From: Myxococcus dinghuensis
Lineage (GTDB): Bacteria; Myxococcota; Myxococcia; Myxococcales; Myxococcaceae
DNA length: 64,000 nucleotides
NCBI RefSeq assembly: GCF_024198235.1
Contig: NZ_JAKCFB010000018.1
Location: 1 to 64,000, forward strand
Reading direction: 5' to 3'
Position numbers and translations under genes: made by a program. Numbering within the stretch: position 1 is the stretch's first letter; every line of letters begins with the position of its first letter. Shown piece by piece: positions 10,509-19,461 of the stretch. The notes beneath the pieces were generated by a model. That model saw nothing but the letters and a program-made list of their open reading frames with translations. It made no database searches and was not told the origin of the DNA.

Positions 10509-12239
10509 GTGCATTCCCTGACCCGACCCGTCCTTCCCCTGCTGGCGGCCTCGGCCCTGCTCATGGCGGCGGCCCCCGCGCAGGACCCGCGGCTGCTGCT
10601 GCTCGACGCCATGGCGAGCGAGCTGACGCGCAGCCAGCAGCAGCTCAAGCTCCAGACCCACGAGGCTCCGTACTTCCTGAGCTACCAGCTCAAGGACTAC
10701 GACCAGCAGGTCATCGCCGCGCGCTACGGCGCCATCTTCCTCGACGACGGCTACCGCGAGCGGCGGCTGTACGTCGACTCGCGCGTGGGCAGCTACGACT
10801 TCGACAGCTCCGTGGCGGAGGGGTTGGAGTTCAGCTTCTCCACCAAGGGCACCAGCTACACCTCCCGCAAGGAGGGGCCGCTGGACGACTCGCCGCTGGC
10901 GCTGCGCACCGCGCTGTGGCTCATCACCGACGAGAAGTACAAGTCCGCCCTGTTCCAGTACCTGAAGAAGAAGGGCGAGGACGTCTACTCGGTGGAGGAC
11001 CCGAAGCGTCCGCCGTCCTTCACGAAGGAGAAGTCGACCACCTTCGTGCAGCCCCCGGTGACCAACCCCTTCAACCGGGAGCGCTGGCTGAAGCTGGCGC
11101 GCGACATCTCCGCCCAGTTCAACGCGCACCCGGAGTTGTTCGACTCGGAGGTGCGCATCACCGCGGACAAGGTGACGCGGCTGTTCGTCTCCACGGAGGG
11201 CACCCAGCTGGTGACCGAGGAGACGCTGTATGGCCTCCACGTGTCGGCGGTGACGCGCGCGCCGGATGGCCAGTTGCTGGACGACTCGCGTGACTTCTAC
11301 GCACCCACGGAGGCGGGGCTGCCGGACGACACGCGCGTGCGGGAGTCCGCGGCGAAGGTCATCGAGGAACTGCTCGCGCTGCGCCAGGCGCCGGCCATCG
11401 ACCCGTACACCGGCCCGGCCATCCTCGCGCCGGAGGCGTCCGGCGTGCTGTTCCACGAGGCAGTGGGCCACCGGTTGGAGGGTGACCGTCAGGACGGGGA
11501 CAACGAGGGGAAGACCTTCAAGGGGCAGGTGGGGCGGCAGGTGCTGCCGTCGTTCCTCACCATCGTCGACGACCCGACCCAGCGGGCGTTGGCCGGGGAG
11601 CCGCTCAACGGCTACTACCTGTTCGACGAGGAGGGCGTGAAGGGGCAGCGGGTGGCGCTGGTGGAGAAGGGCGTGCTGCGCAACTACCTGCTCGGACGGC
11701 GCCCGGTGGAGGGCTTCCTCCAGTCCAACGGCCATGGCCGCAGCCAGGGCAACCTCAAGCCGGTGGCGCGCATGGCGAACCTCATCGTGGAGAGCACGAA
11801 GCAGGTGAGCGACGCGAAGCTCAAGCAGATGCTCATCGACGAGGCGAAGCGCCAGGGCAAGCCCTACGGGCTCATCATCCGCGACATCACCGGCGGCAAC
11901 ACCAACACGTCGAACTACGGCTACCAGGCCTTCAAGGGCGTGCCTCGCATGGTGTACCGCGTGGACGTGAAGACGGGCCAGGAGTCGCTGGTGCGCGGGG
12001 TGGAGATCGTCGGCACGCCGTTGTCGGCGGTGAACCGCATCCTGGCCACCGGACAGAAGCAGGGCATCTTCAACGGCTTCTGCGGCGCGGAGAGCGGCAA
12101 CGTGCCCGTGTCCACCGTGGCGCCGGCCGCGCTGCTCCAGGAGATCGAGCTGCAGCGCGCCGTGGAAGGCAAGGACCGTCCGCCCATCCTCTCCAGCCCC
12201 GCGGCCGCGCAGGCGCCCGCGGTCCAGGAGAAACCCTAG
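10509..12239 (+). CDS. TldD/PmbA-family metallopeptidase with predicted signal peptide
   Basis: Zinc metallopeptidase of the TldD (U62) family, 576 residues. The metal site is H316-E-A-V-G-H321 in GVLFHEAVGHRLEGDRQDGD, the HExxxH motif that distinguishes TldD from the inactive partner TldE/PmbA. The C-terminal part has the family stretch ITGGNTNTSNYGYQAFKGVP. Bacterial TldD proteins are usually cytoplasmic and about 480 residues; here the N terminus looks like a Sec signal (TRPVLPLLAASALLMAAAPA, cut before QDP), so the mature enzyme is probably exported. No tldE neighbour is present. The GTG start has no clear ribosome-binding site, but a TACAGT box lies 7 bp upstream. The OmpA-domain gene follows after 10 bp. 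Confidence 0.85.
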   Translation: MHSLTRPVLPLLAASALLMAAAPAQDPRLLLLDAMASELTRSQQQLKLQTHEAPYFLSYQLKDYDQQVIAARYGAIFLDDGYRERRLYVDSRVGSYDFDSSVAEGLEFSFSTKGTSYTSRKEGPLDDSPLALRTALWLITDEKYKSALFQYLKKKGEDVYSVEDPKRPPSFTKEKSTTFVQPPVTNPFNRERWLKLARDISAQFNAHPELFDSEVRITADKVTRLFVSTEGTQLVTEETLYGLHVSAVTRAPDGQLLDDSRDFYAPTEAGLPDDTRVRESAAKVIEELLALRQAPAIDPYTGPAILAPEASGVLFHEAVGHRLEGDRQDGDNEGKTFKGQVGRQVLPSFLTIVDDPTQRALAGEPLNGYYLFDEEGVKGQRVALVEKGVLRNYLLGRRPVEGFLQSNGHGRSQGNLKPVARMANLIVESTKQVSDAKLKQMLIDEAKRQGKPYGLIIRDITGGNTNTSNYGYQAFKGVPRMVYRVDVKTGQESLVRGVEIVGTPLSAVNRILATGQKQGIFNGFCGAESGNVPVSTVAPAALLQEIELQRAVEGKDRPPILSSPAAAQAPAVQEKP

Positions 12240-12249
12240 AGGAGCGCCG

Positions 12250-13281
12250 ATGCGGGGGGCATGGCACGAACACTCCCCGGCGCCGCCGGGGCACGGGGCA
12301 TCCGCGAAGGGCGCGCCCGGGTGGACCCGGTCGTGGTGTGTCCCTCGCCGTGTGACGGCCCTCGGGCGGCTCGTGTCCGTGGGCTGCGTGGTGCTGGTGC
12401 TCCTGCTCGGTCCGGCGGCCCGGGCGGACGCGGCGGGCGCGTGGCTGGAGGTCCAGCACGAGGACGCGCTCGGCACCTCCGGCGCCTGGTTCCTGCGCTC
12501 CGTCGAGTGGCTGCTGGACGGCAAGCCGCTCGAGCAGGAGGCGGAGGGCGCGCTCCATCCCCTGCCCGTGGGGTTGAGTTCGCTGGACGTCCGGGCGGTG
12601 TACGAGGGGCGCTCGGCCTTCTTCTCCTACGTGGAAGGCTACCGCTTCGTCATGCGCGCGCGTGTGACGCTCGACGCGCGCGCGGGCGACACGGTGCGCG
12701 TCGTCTCCTCGGCCTACGAGGTCGAGGGCATGACGGTGGAGTGGGAGCGGCGCCCGGCGTTCCTGGTGCGTGGCCAGCCCGCGGAGGCCATCATCGGCAT
12801 CGAGTACGGCCCGGAGATGGACTCCCCCCGGGACATGGACGTGGCGACGCGGGTCGTGGAGGACGTGCTCGCGGAGGCGCGCCGGTTGTCGGGTGCGTCG
12901 GTGGCGCACGCGCCGGGGGACGTCGACATGCCGGAGCGCTGTCGACTGGGCCCGGTGTACTTCGCGTTCTTCGACACGCGGTTGTCGCCGGAGGCGGAGG
13001 CCGAGCTGCGCCGCGCGGCGGAGTGTCTGCTCCAGCGCCCCGGTCTGCGCGTCCGGCTGAGCGGGCACGCGGACGTGAAGGGGCCGGAGTCGGTCAACGC
13101 GACGCTCGGTCAGGGGCGCGCGCAGTCGGTCGCGGCGCGGCTCCAGGCGCTCGGCGTGTCCGGGGCGCGGCTGGTGCTCGAGACGCGCGGCGCGGAGCAA
13201 CCTCCCTGCGACGAGAGCACCCCCGAGTGCTTCGCGCGAAGCCGGCGCGTGGAGCTGGTCGCGGAGCCGTCCCCGCCCTGA
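12250..13281 (+). CDS. OmpA C-terminal-domain protein
   Basis: Protein of 343 residues with a hydrophobic segment (LGRLVSVGCVVLVLLLGPAA, about 39-58) ending in an Ala-rich cleavage-like site. A middle region of unknown family follows, and then a C-terminal OmpA-like peptidoglycan-binding domain (VYFAFFDTRLSPEAEAEL, then VRLSGHADVKGPESVN, then RAQSVAARLQALGV). It is likely periplasmic and cell-wall associated. GGAG lies 5 bp before ATG 12250, 10 bp after the tldD-like stop, so the two genes are probably co-transcribed. The signal-like segment starts late, so a GTG near 12355 is an alternative start. Confidence 0.8.
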   Translation: MRGAWHEHSPAPPGHGASAKGAPGWTRSWCVPRRVTALGRLVSVGCVVLVLLLGPAARADAAGAWLEVQHEDALGTSGAWFLRSVEWLLDGKPLEQEAEGALHPLPVGLSSLDVRAVYEGRSAFFSYVEGYRFVMRARVTLDARAGDTVRVVSSAYEVEGMTVEWERRPAFLVRGQPAEAIIGIEYGPEMDSPRDMDVATRVVEDVLAEARRLSGASVAHAPGDVDMPERCRLGPVYFAFFDTRLSPEAEAELRRAAECLLQRPGLRVRLSGHADVKGPESVNATLGQGRAQSVAARLQALGVSGARLVLETRGAEQPPCDESTPECFARSRRVELVAEPSPP

Positions 13282-13303
13282 CGCCTCGCCTCAGCGGGGC
13301 GTC
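13280..13303. terminator. Hairpin spanning both stop codons of a convergent pair
   Basis: GACGCCTCGC (13280-13289) pairs with GCGGGGCGTC (13294-13303), with one mismatch and a 4-nt loop. It covers the TGA of the OmpA-domain gene and the stop of the hybrid kinase gene, so it could serve both strands. No T-run is present. Confidence 0.45.
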
Positions 13304-15159
13304 CAGGCGTCCGTGGCCGTCACCAGCTCGCGCAGGTGGTTGGCCTCGAAGGGCTTGGTGACGACGCGGTTGGGGACCTCGGCGAGGAAGCGCTTCGTCT
13401 CGTGGGTGAAGGCGCCGCCGCTGAGGAAGACGATGCGCTCGTGCAGGCCGGGCCAGGTCTCCCGCACCGCGTGGTACACGTCCATGCCCGTCAGCTCCGG
13501 CATCATCAAGTCGCACAGGATGAGGTCGAAGCGGTGGTCGGCGCGCAGTTGCTCGAGCGCCTCCAGTCCGTTGGCGGCGGTGACCAGCTCGTGGCCGCGC
13601 AGCAGGCGCTTGAGGAGGTCCAGCACGCGCGGCTCGTCGTCCACGACCAGGAGGCGCTTGCCCACCGTCGGAGGGACGGGCTTGCGCGTCGCGACCTCCG
13701 CCTGCGCGTGCTCGGAGCGGGGCAGGGAGACCTCCACGGTGGTGCCCAGGCCCTGCGCGCTGCGCACGCCGATGTGGCCACCCAGCGCGGTGATGATGTT
13801 GCGACAGATGGCGAGCCCCATTCCCATGCCGTGGCTCTCCCGGCGGGTCGTGAAGAAGGGGTCGAAGATGCGGGGCAACACGTCGGGGGCGATGCCGGAG
13901 CCGGTGTCGGTGATGGACAGCAGCACGTCGTCGGCGCGCGCGCGCAGCGCCACGGTGATGCGGTGCTTGGAGACGTGGCCCTCGGGGATGGCGTGCACCG
14001 CGTTGAGCAGGAGGTTGAGCAGCACCTGGCCCAGCTTCGTCGTGGTGCCGCGCACCCGGGGCAGCTCCGGCGCGTAGTCGCGCACCACCTGCGCGCGGTG
14101 GCGCAACTGGTTGGCCGCCATGCGCAGCGTGCTCTCCGTCACGGCCTTGAGGTCCACCGGCTCCACCGCCTCGTCGGCGGGCGCGGCCATCGACTTGAGG
14201 TCCGCGACGATGCGCTGGATGCGGGTGGCGCCCTCCAGCGCCTCGTCGAGCACCTCGTGACACTCCCCGTCGAGCCCCTGGGGCATGGCCGTGCCGGGGG
14301 CGGGCAGGCGCTCCTTGAGGTACTCCAGGTTGCCGGTGGTGAACGCGAGCGGGTTGTTGATCTCGTGCGCGAGGCTGGCGGCGAGGATGCCCAGCGACTG
14401 GGCCCGCTGCTCGCGCTCCTTCTCCAGCAGGAGCTGTGCGTCGCGGCGCATCCGCTCCACGCCGTTGACCAGGATGTGGCCCGTCAGCCCCATCAGGTGT
14501 CGCTCCTCCAGCGTCCAGTCCCGCGCCACCCCCACCGCGTCGAAGCCCATCCAGCCGATGAGCCGCCCCGCGAGCAGCAGGGGCGTGTTGACGTAGGAGC
14601 GGATGTCCAGCCCCTCGCAGGCGCGCTGCTCGAAGGCGGCCTCCGGCGGGAGCCGGGCGGTGTCCGGGATGGTCACCATGCGCCCCTCGCGAAGCTGCGC
14701 GAGCGTCCACCGCAGCGATGTGACCGACTGGCCCCGGTACGCCTCGAAGCCGTAGGAGCGCACGCCCGGGGCGCACCACTCGTAGGTCTCCGCCAGGTGC
14801 TCTCCGTCGTCGGACAGGAGGTTCACGTACCCGCGCTGCGCGTCGATGTGCCGCCCCAGCACCTCCATGGCGGCGCGCACCCCGGCGCCCAGCTCGTTGG
14901 GCGGCAGGTTGAGCAGCTTGCGCGAGGTGTCCGTCAGCAGCGACCAACTGCGCAGCAGCAGCTCCACCTCGCCGCGCACGGCCTGGAGGCTCGAGGCCTC
15001 CTGGCGCAGGACCTCGCGCTCGGAGGGCGACAGCGTGGAGACCTCCGGCGCGCTGAGCCGCGCGAGGACGTCCGCGGAGCGCTGCAGGCGCTCCAGCAGG
15101 GTCCCGGAGTCAGTGGTCTCGGCGATCAGCCCAGGGCTGATCCGTTGCTGCTCGGCCAT
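13291..15159 (-). CDS. Hybrid sensor histidine kinase (GAF-HisKA-HATPase-receiver)
   Basis: Soluble hybrid kinase of 622 residues. A helical N terminus is followed by a GAF-like sensor (about 75-255). Then come the H box (LAASLAHEINNPLAFTTGNL), N box (LLNLLLNAVHAIPEG), G1 (ITDTGSGIAPDVL), F box (IFDPFFTTR) and G2 (GMGMGLAICRNI). The C-terminal receiver has VVDDEP, phospho-acceptor D in LILCDLMMPELTG and K in VVTKPFEA. No DNA-binding output is encoded nearby. The ATG at 15159 is preferred because GAGGGGG lies 9 bp upstream; the in-frame TTG at 15168 sits directly against that ribosome-binding site. Confidence 0.92.
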   Translation of the reverse strand: MAEQQRISPGLIAETTDSGTLLERLQRSADVLARLSAPEVSTLSPSEREVLRQEASSLQAVRGEVELLLRSWSLLTDTSRKLLNLPPNELGAGVRAAMEVLGRHIDAQRGYVNLLSDDGEHLAETYEWCAPGVRSYGFEAYRGQSVTSLRWTLAQLREGRMVTIPDTARLPPEAAFEQRACEGLDIRSYVNTPLLLAGRLIGWMGFDAVGVARDWTLEERHLMGLTGHILVNGVERMRRDAQLLLEKEREQRAQSLGILAASLAHEINNPLAFTTGNLEYLKERLPAPGTAMPQGLDGECHEVLDEALEGATRIQRIVADLKSMAAPADEAVEPVDLKAVTESTLRMAANQLRHRAQVVRDYAPELPRVRGTTTKLGQVLLNLLLNAVHAIPEGHVSKHRITVALRARADDVLLSITDTGSGIAPDVLPRIFDPFFTTRRESHGMGMGLAICRNIITALGGHIGVRSAQGLGTTVEVSLPRSEHAQAEVATRKPVPPTVGKRLLVVDDEPRVLDLLKRLLRGHELVTAANGLEALEQLRADHRFDLILCDLMMPELTGMDVYHAVRETWPGLHERIVFLSGGAFTHETKRFLAEVPNRVVTKPFEANHLRELVTATDAWTPR

Positions 15160-15184
15160 TGGATGCAACCCCCTCGGTCCGGCG

Positions 15185-15204
15185 CCGGGAACCCCAATTC
15201 CCGG
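15185..15204 (-). other. Inverted repeat in the leader of the hybrid kinase gene
   Basis: CCGGGAA (15185-15191) and TTCCCGG (15198-15204) are perfect inverted repeats separated by 6 bp, 26-45 bp upstream of the start codon. They could be an operator half-site pair or a leader hairpin; no factor is implied by the sequence. Confidence 0.35.
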
Positions 15205-15297
15205 GTCGGAGATTTCAGCTCGGAGGGAATTCTGCCATCAGGTTGTTTCCGCCTGCCAGTGTCCGATACTGAAAAGTTCAGCCGGGCCCGGAGGGTG

Positions 15298-16200
15298 TCA
15301 GCGGGTCGGCGGGGGCTTCAGGGTGCGGCCGCCCTTGAAGCCCCGCCACAGGATGTAGTGGCGGAAGTCCCGGAGGAAGGCGTCCGGGGGGAGGCCCACG
15401 GCCTCGACGAAGGCCTCGGGGAAGTCGGGGCCCTGGCTCATGGCGTGGAGGATGCCCCGCACCGCGGGCTCGCCGTAACGGCGCACGAGGAAGGTGAAGG
15501 CGTGGTGGGCGGCGCCGTAGACGATGTCGCTGTCGCCTCGGTAGAGGGTGTCCGCCTGGGCGATGGGGTCCGCGCCGGACGGGCTGCCCCAGAAGCGCGC
15601 GAGGTCCTCCAGGCTGGGGACGCGGTAGCCCTGCTCGGCGGTGTAGGAGGCCATGCCCTCGCGGAACCACAGGGGGATGCGCTTGCGCGTCCAGCCCATC
15701 CGGTCCGAGGCCACCTGGTACATGAGGCTGTGGGTGAGCTCGTGCAGGAGCAGCTCGTCCACCTGGGGCTGGCTGGCGCCGAGCAGGGTCCACGTGCGGG
15801 GGCTCTGCAGTTCGATCTGCTCGTAGCGGGCCCAGGCGCGCAGGAAGTCGTGGCCCGAGCGGTTGGCGGCGCGCTCCAGGGCGGCGTGGTTGGGGTGGAC
15901 GATGATGGTGACGGGGTCGTCGAAGGTGCCCCAGCGGGCGAGCCGGGGCAGCGCGCGCTCCACCGCGAGGCGCACCTGGGCGGCGGCGTTGGCGTCGCGC
16001 TCCCGGTACTCGACGGTGATGACGGCCCCGCCGGGCGTCGTGCTGGCGACGGCGGAGCCCATCTTCTCGGCCACCTCCGCCGCGGGCACGCGGGTGCGCA
16101 GCGGCGCCGCGCAGCCGGCGAGGAGCCCCAGCACCAGCAGCGCCAGCGCGCGGGGGGGCGCCCCGGTCCGCCGCGTCCATCCCGTCGTCACGAGCCTCAC
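15298..16200 (-). CDS. Lipoprotein zinc metallopeptidase, peptidase MA-like
   Basis: Predicted lipoprotein of 300 residues: hydrophobic signal LALLVLGLLAGC with the lipobox Cys at about residue 30. The gluzincin motif HELTHSLMYQ (HExxH) is followed about 20 residues later by WFREGMASY, whose Glu is the likely third zinc ligand. This is the arrangement of the peptidase MA-like family. Substrate unknown. The GTG start overlaps the stop of the upstream phosphatase-fold gene as GTGA (16197-16200), giving translational coupling. Longer in-frame starts would run deep into that gene and are not credible. Confidence 0.8.
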   Translation of the reverse strand: MRLVTTGWTRRTGAPPRALALLVLGLLAGCAAPLRTRVPAAEVAEKMGSAVASTTPGGAVITVEYRERDANAAAQVRLAVERALPRLARWGTFDDPVTIIVHPNHAALERAANRSGHDFLRAWARYEQIELQSPRTWTLLGASQPQVDELLLHELTHSLMYQVASDRMGWTRKRIPLWFREGMASYTAEQGYRVPSLEDLARFWGSPSGADPIAQADTLYRGDSDIVYGAAHHAFTFLVRRYGEPAVRGILHAMSQGPDFPEAFVEAVGLPPDAFLRDFRHYILWRGFKGGRTLKPPPTR

Positions 16201-17165
16201 TCCACTCCCAACCAGCGCGGCACCACCCGGCCCACGTCCGCGACGGTGCGAAAGGCCTCCACCTCCGGCGCGTCCGGGCCGAAGTAGAGCACGGGGACGG
16301 GGTGGAGGGTGTGGCCTCGCGTGGACAGGTCCTCGACGTTGCCGTGGTCGCTGCACACCAGCACCCGGGCGTCGGCCGGGCGCCGGGCCACGACGGCGCG
16401 CAGGAAGGCGTCGAACGTGTCGAGCGCCCGGTGCGCGGCGGCGAGGTCCTGCGCGTGTCCCGCCTCGTCCGCGAGGTAGTGCTCGAAGAAGGTGAAGTCC
16501 GCGCCGGAGGCGATGTGCCAGAAGATGTCCGCGGCCTTCTCGGGGGAGCGCTCGGGGACCTCCAGCCCGTGGGCCCGGGCGGTGGCGCTGGTGATGTCGT
16601 GGACCAGGCCGTCCCCGGCCCGCGCGTCCTTCAGCGTGCGCAGGGGCACGTCCCCCGCGGCGAAGGCCAGCTTGGCGGCGGAGGGCCTCATGCGGCGGAG
16701 GGCCTCCGGCGGGAAGGTGAACTCGGGCGGGCGGTCCGTCTCGCGGCGGGGCACGCCGAGCGCGTCGAGGTAGGCGGCGGGGTAGGCGTTGGCGAAGGTG
16801 GCGGTGCGCCCGGCAGCCTGGAGGCGCTTGATGATGGAGCGCTCGGCGAGCAGGGCGCGCAGGGCCGCGTTGGGATAGCCGAGCACGTGGCTCCCGACGA
16901 GGGCCGGCGCGGGCTCACCGGTGAGGATGGCCGTCTGGTTCGACGCGGACTGCGGGCGGCCGCCCACGCCGAACGTGGGGTCCACGGCGATGAAGCGGCC
17001 GTCCTCCGGCAGGGGCGGACCGGGGGCGTCCTGGAAGCGGGATAGCAGGTGCTCCCGGTGGGCGAGCGGATTGAGGGCCGGGTCCTTCCGGCCGATGCCC
17101 ACGCCATCGATGAACAGGAGCGCGACGCGCACGGCTGGCGACTGTATCCTCGTTTCCGAACGCAT
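16197..17165 (-). CDS. Metalloenzyme of the alkaline phosphatase/phosphoglycerate mutase fold
   Basis: Protein of 322 residues. The N-terminal metal motif is VALLFIDGVGIGRKDPALNP, the nucleophile region is SASNQTAILTGEPAP, and the C-terminal metal motif is VLVCSDHGNVEDLSTRGHT. These are hallmarks of the metalloenzyme superfamily that includes cofactor-independent phosphoglycerate mutase and phosphopentomutase. The protein is shorter than those enzymes, so the exact substrate cannot be named. ATG 17165 has a good upstream GGAGG, but that start codon overlaps the divergent DUF4388 start; GTG 17132 is the alternative start. Confidence 0.75.
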   Translation of the reverse strand: MRSETRIQSPAVRVALLFIDGVGIGRKDPALNPLAHREHLLSRFQDAPGPPLPEDGRFIAVDPTFGVGGRPQSASNQTAILTGEPAPALVGSHVLGYPNAALRALLAERSIIKRLQAAGRTATFANAYPAAYLDALGVPRRETDRPPEFTFPPEALRRMRPSAAKLAFAAGDVPLRTLKDARAGDGLVHDITSATARAHGLEVPERSPEKAADIFWHIASGADFTFFEHYLADEAGHAQDLAAAHRALDTFDAFLRAVVARRPADARVLVCSDHGNVEDLSTRGHTLHPVPVLYFGPDAPEVEAFRTVADVGRVVPRWLGVE

Positions 17166-18249
17166 GGCCCTCCACGGCGACCTCTTCAGCTATCCGCTTC
17201 CCGAGTTCCTTCAATGGTTGGACAGCTCCCGCAAGACGGGCACGCTCCAGCTCTCCTGGGAGGCCGGCGAGCGGAAGCTCTTCCTGCTGTCCGGCCAGGT
17301 GGGCGCCACGGCCTCGGAGGGTCTGCGCGGGCGCGTGGCGCGGCTGCTGGCGCTGTCGAAGCTGGCGTCCGGCACCAAGGTGCTGGCGGCCTTCGACGAG
17401 CTGTCGCGCACGCCGGACGTGGACGCCGCCTTCGACGTCCACGGCGTGCACTCCAAGTGGGTCCGTGACCTGGGGCGCGAGGAGCTGTTCGCGGCGATGA
17501 CGGACCTGACCATCGCCGGGCGTGGCACGTTCCACTGGACGGAGGACGCGGACCGCTCCGGTGAGGACTGGGTTCCCTCGGACATGAGCATCCGCGAGCT
17601 GCTCTTCGAGTCGCTGCGCTGGGTGGACGAGCAGCCGGACGTGGACAAGGCGCTCCCCATCGATGCGTTGAGCGTCCGCGCGCTGGCGCCGCCCAGTCCC
17701 AACCAGCCGCTCATGCACCGCATCATCCTGGGATTGTGCGCCACGCCCCAGAACCTGGGACGTCTGCGCCTGTCCATGGGCGTGTCCCGCTCGTCGGTGA
17801 CGCGGCGGGTGTACGAGCTGTTGCGCGCGAAGCTGGTGGAGGTGGAGGGGGCGCCGCAGGTGGAGGCGGACCCGGTGGCGGAGATGCTGGAGAAGGGCGC
17901 GGTGCTGATGCGCGAGGGCCAGTTCGACGCGGCGGGCATCGTGTGTGCGTCGCTCCTGGCGAGCGACCCCGCGGACCGGCGCGTGCGCGAGTTCGCCCGG
18001 CTGGTCCAGCGCGAGCACGTGGCCGCGCTCTACGCGGACATGCCGCCGCTGCTCATCCCGCTCGTGGTGCACGACCCGCAGGGCATGTCGCTGCTCAAGC
18101 CGGAGGAGCGGCAGATCGCCGGGCTCGTGAGCGGGACGTGGGACGTGTCCACCATCGTCCTGGCCAGCCCGGCGCGTGAGCTGGAGACGCTCAAGACGCT
18201 GGCGAAGCTGCACCGCATGGGCCTCTTGCAGCTCACCGCCCCGCGCTGA
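17164..18249 (+). CDS. DUF4388 domain protein
   Basis: Protein of 361 residues beginning with the typical DUF4388 N terminus (MALHGDLFSYPLPEFLQWLD). A winged-helix-like segment is visible near residues 185-225 (RLRLSMGVSRSSVTRRVYEL), and the rest is helical. DUF4388 proteins are abundant in myxobacteria and are thought to be regulatory adaptors; no enzymatic motif is seen. The start is fixed by family resemblance. There is no clear ribosome-binding site, but TATCCT at 17145-17150 could be a -10 box giving a leader of about 7 nt. The ATG shares bases with the divergent start codon at 17163-17165. Confidence 0.8.
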   Translation: MALHGDLFSYPLPEFLQWLDSSRKTGTLQLSWEAGERKLFLLSGQVGATASEGLRGRVARLLALSKLASGTKVLAAFDELSRTPDVDAAFDVHGVHSKWVRDLGREELFAAMTDLTIAGRGTFHWTEDADRSGEDWVPSDMSIRELLFESLRWVDEQPDVDKALPIDALSVRALAPPSPNQPLMHRIILGLCATPQNLGRLRLSMGVSRSSVTRRVYELLRAKLVEVEGAPQVEADPVAEMLEKGAVLMREGQFDAAGIVCASLLASDPADRRVREFARLVQREHVAALYADMPPLLIPLVVHDPQGMSLLKPEERQIAGLVSGTWDVSTIVLASPARELETLKTLAKLHRMGLLQLTAPR

Positions 18250-18270
18250 GGCGGGGCGGCCCGCCCGGGG

Positions 18271-19461
18271 TTACTCCGCGGCGGGCAGGCCCACCGCGTT
18301 GAGGCGCACGAGCGTCTGCATCAGCACGTAGAGGGCGAAGGCGGCGTCGTCCACGCGCAGGTGCGGCTGCGTGGCCAGCCCCTGCACGCGGAGGAGGTCG
18401 GTGCCGTCCACGCGCAGGAGGAACGCCTGCTGCGCGAGCGTCCCCTCGCCGGCATACGCCAGCGCGCGGCGGATGGCGTCCGTGCACGCGGTGACGCAGG
18501 TGGAGTAGTTGCCGGCCGAGAAGGCGGCCTCGGCGGCGCGCGCGTGGTCGAACAGGTCGCCCGGCGCGAGCGCGCTCGCGGCGCCCAGCAGCTTCGATGC
18601 GGGCTGGGTGACGGCGGCGACGGGCGGCGGCACCACGACGACGGGCGCCACGGTGGGCAGCGGCTCCACGCGCGGAGGCGGGGCCACCGCGGCGAAGGAG
18701 CCGGAGGGTCGGTGGGGCACGGGCGCCACGGCCGCGACGGCGCCGTGGCCCGCCGGGGCGACGGCGGGAGGCGGCGCGGGCTGCTGGCGGTGCTGCAGGT
18801 GCTGCGTGAGCTGCGCCTCCAGGCCCGCCGGCTGTGACGCGCCCACCGGATTGACGGGGCGCGGGGGCGGGACGATGCGCTTGGCGCGCAGGTCCTTGAT
18901 GACCAGCCGGGTGATGGCCTTGAGGGCGTCGAGCACTCCGCGACCATTGGTGGCGGCCGTCTCGAACTCGGGGACGTTGCGCGGGTTGAGCTCCTTGCGG
19001 AGCTCCTCCACGGGCAGCACGTTCTCCAGGTCCCGCTTGTTCCACTGCATCACCAGCGGGAAGCGGTCCAGGCGGATGCCGTGCTCGAAGAGGTTCTCCT
19101 CGAGGTTCGCGAGCGACTCGCGGTTGGCGTCCATGGCCTCCGGCTGCGAGTCCGCGACGAAGACGACGCCGTCGGCGCCCTGGAGCACCAGCTTGCGCGT
19201 GGCGTTGTAGAAGACCTGTCCGGGCACTGTGTACAGCGCCAGGCGCACGGAGCAGTCGCCCACGCGCTCGACCTTCACGGGCAGGAAGTCGAAGAAGAGC
19301 GTCCGGTCACCCTCGGTGGCGATGGACATCATCTCGCCTCGGTGCGCGGGGCGGACCGTCTCGTAGATCTTTCGCAGCGAGGTCGTCTTCCCCGACAGGC
19401 CAGGCCCGTAGAAGACGATTTTGGCGGCCACCTCGCGGGCCATCAGGTTCACGCTGCTCAC
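18271..19461 (-). CDS. MglA-type small GTPase with a long C-terminal extension
   Basis: The first ~195 residues closely resemble the polarity GTPase MglA. They show the P-loop GPGLSGKTT (19-27), the switch-region stretch EGDRTLFFDFLPVKVE, PM3 LYTVPGQVFYNATRKL, VVFVADSQPEAMDANRESL, and the guanine motif NKRD. It differs from MglA by a Pro/Ala/Val-rich linker (about 200-300) and a helical C-terminal domain (about 300-396). The fusion suggests a paralogue that switches a different output. The ATG overlaps the anmK stop as ATGA, placing it at the end of the murQ-anmK operon. It converges on the DUF4388 gene across 21 bp. Confidence 0.85.
   Translation of the reverse strand: MSSVNLMAREVAAKIVFYGPGLSGKTTSLRKIYETVRPAHRGEMMSIATEGDRTLFFDFLPVKVERVGDCSVRLALYTVPGQVFYNATRKLVLQGADGVVFVADSQPEAMDANRESLANLEENLFEHGIRLDRFPLVMQWNKRDLENVLPVEELRKELNPRNVPEFETAATNGRGVLDALKAITRLVIKDLRAKRIVPPPRPVNPVGASQPAGLEAQLTQHLQHRQQPAPPPAVAPAGHGAVAAVAPVPHRPSGSFAAVAPPPRVEPLPTVAPVVVVPPPVAAVTQPASKLLGAASALAPGDLFDHARAAEAAFSAGNYSTCVTACTDAIRRALAYAGEGTLAQQAFLLRVDGTDLLRVQGLATQPHLRVDDAAFALYVLMQTLVRLNAVGLPAAE

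Noticed and set aside
10287..12524. 745-residue antisense frame across the tldD-like gene
   Set aside because: His/Arg/Gly-rich shadow of a gene with clear catalytic motifs on the other strand.
13336..16287. 983-residue plus-strand frame opposite the hybrid kinase and metallopeptidase
   Set aside because: It spans two real minus-strand genes and their gap. Composition is Gly/Arg/His-rich with no domain.
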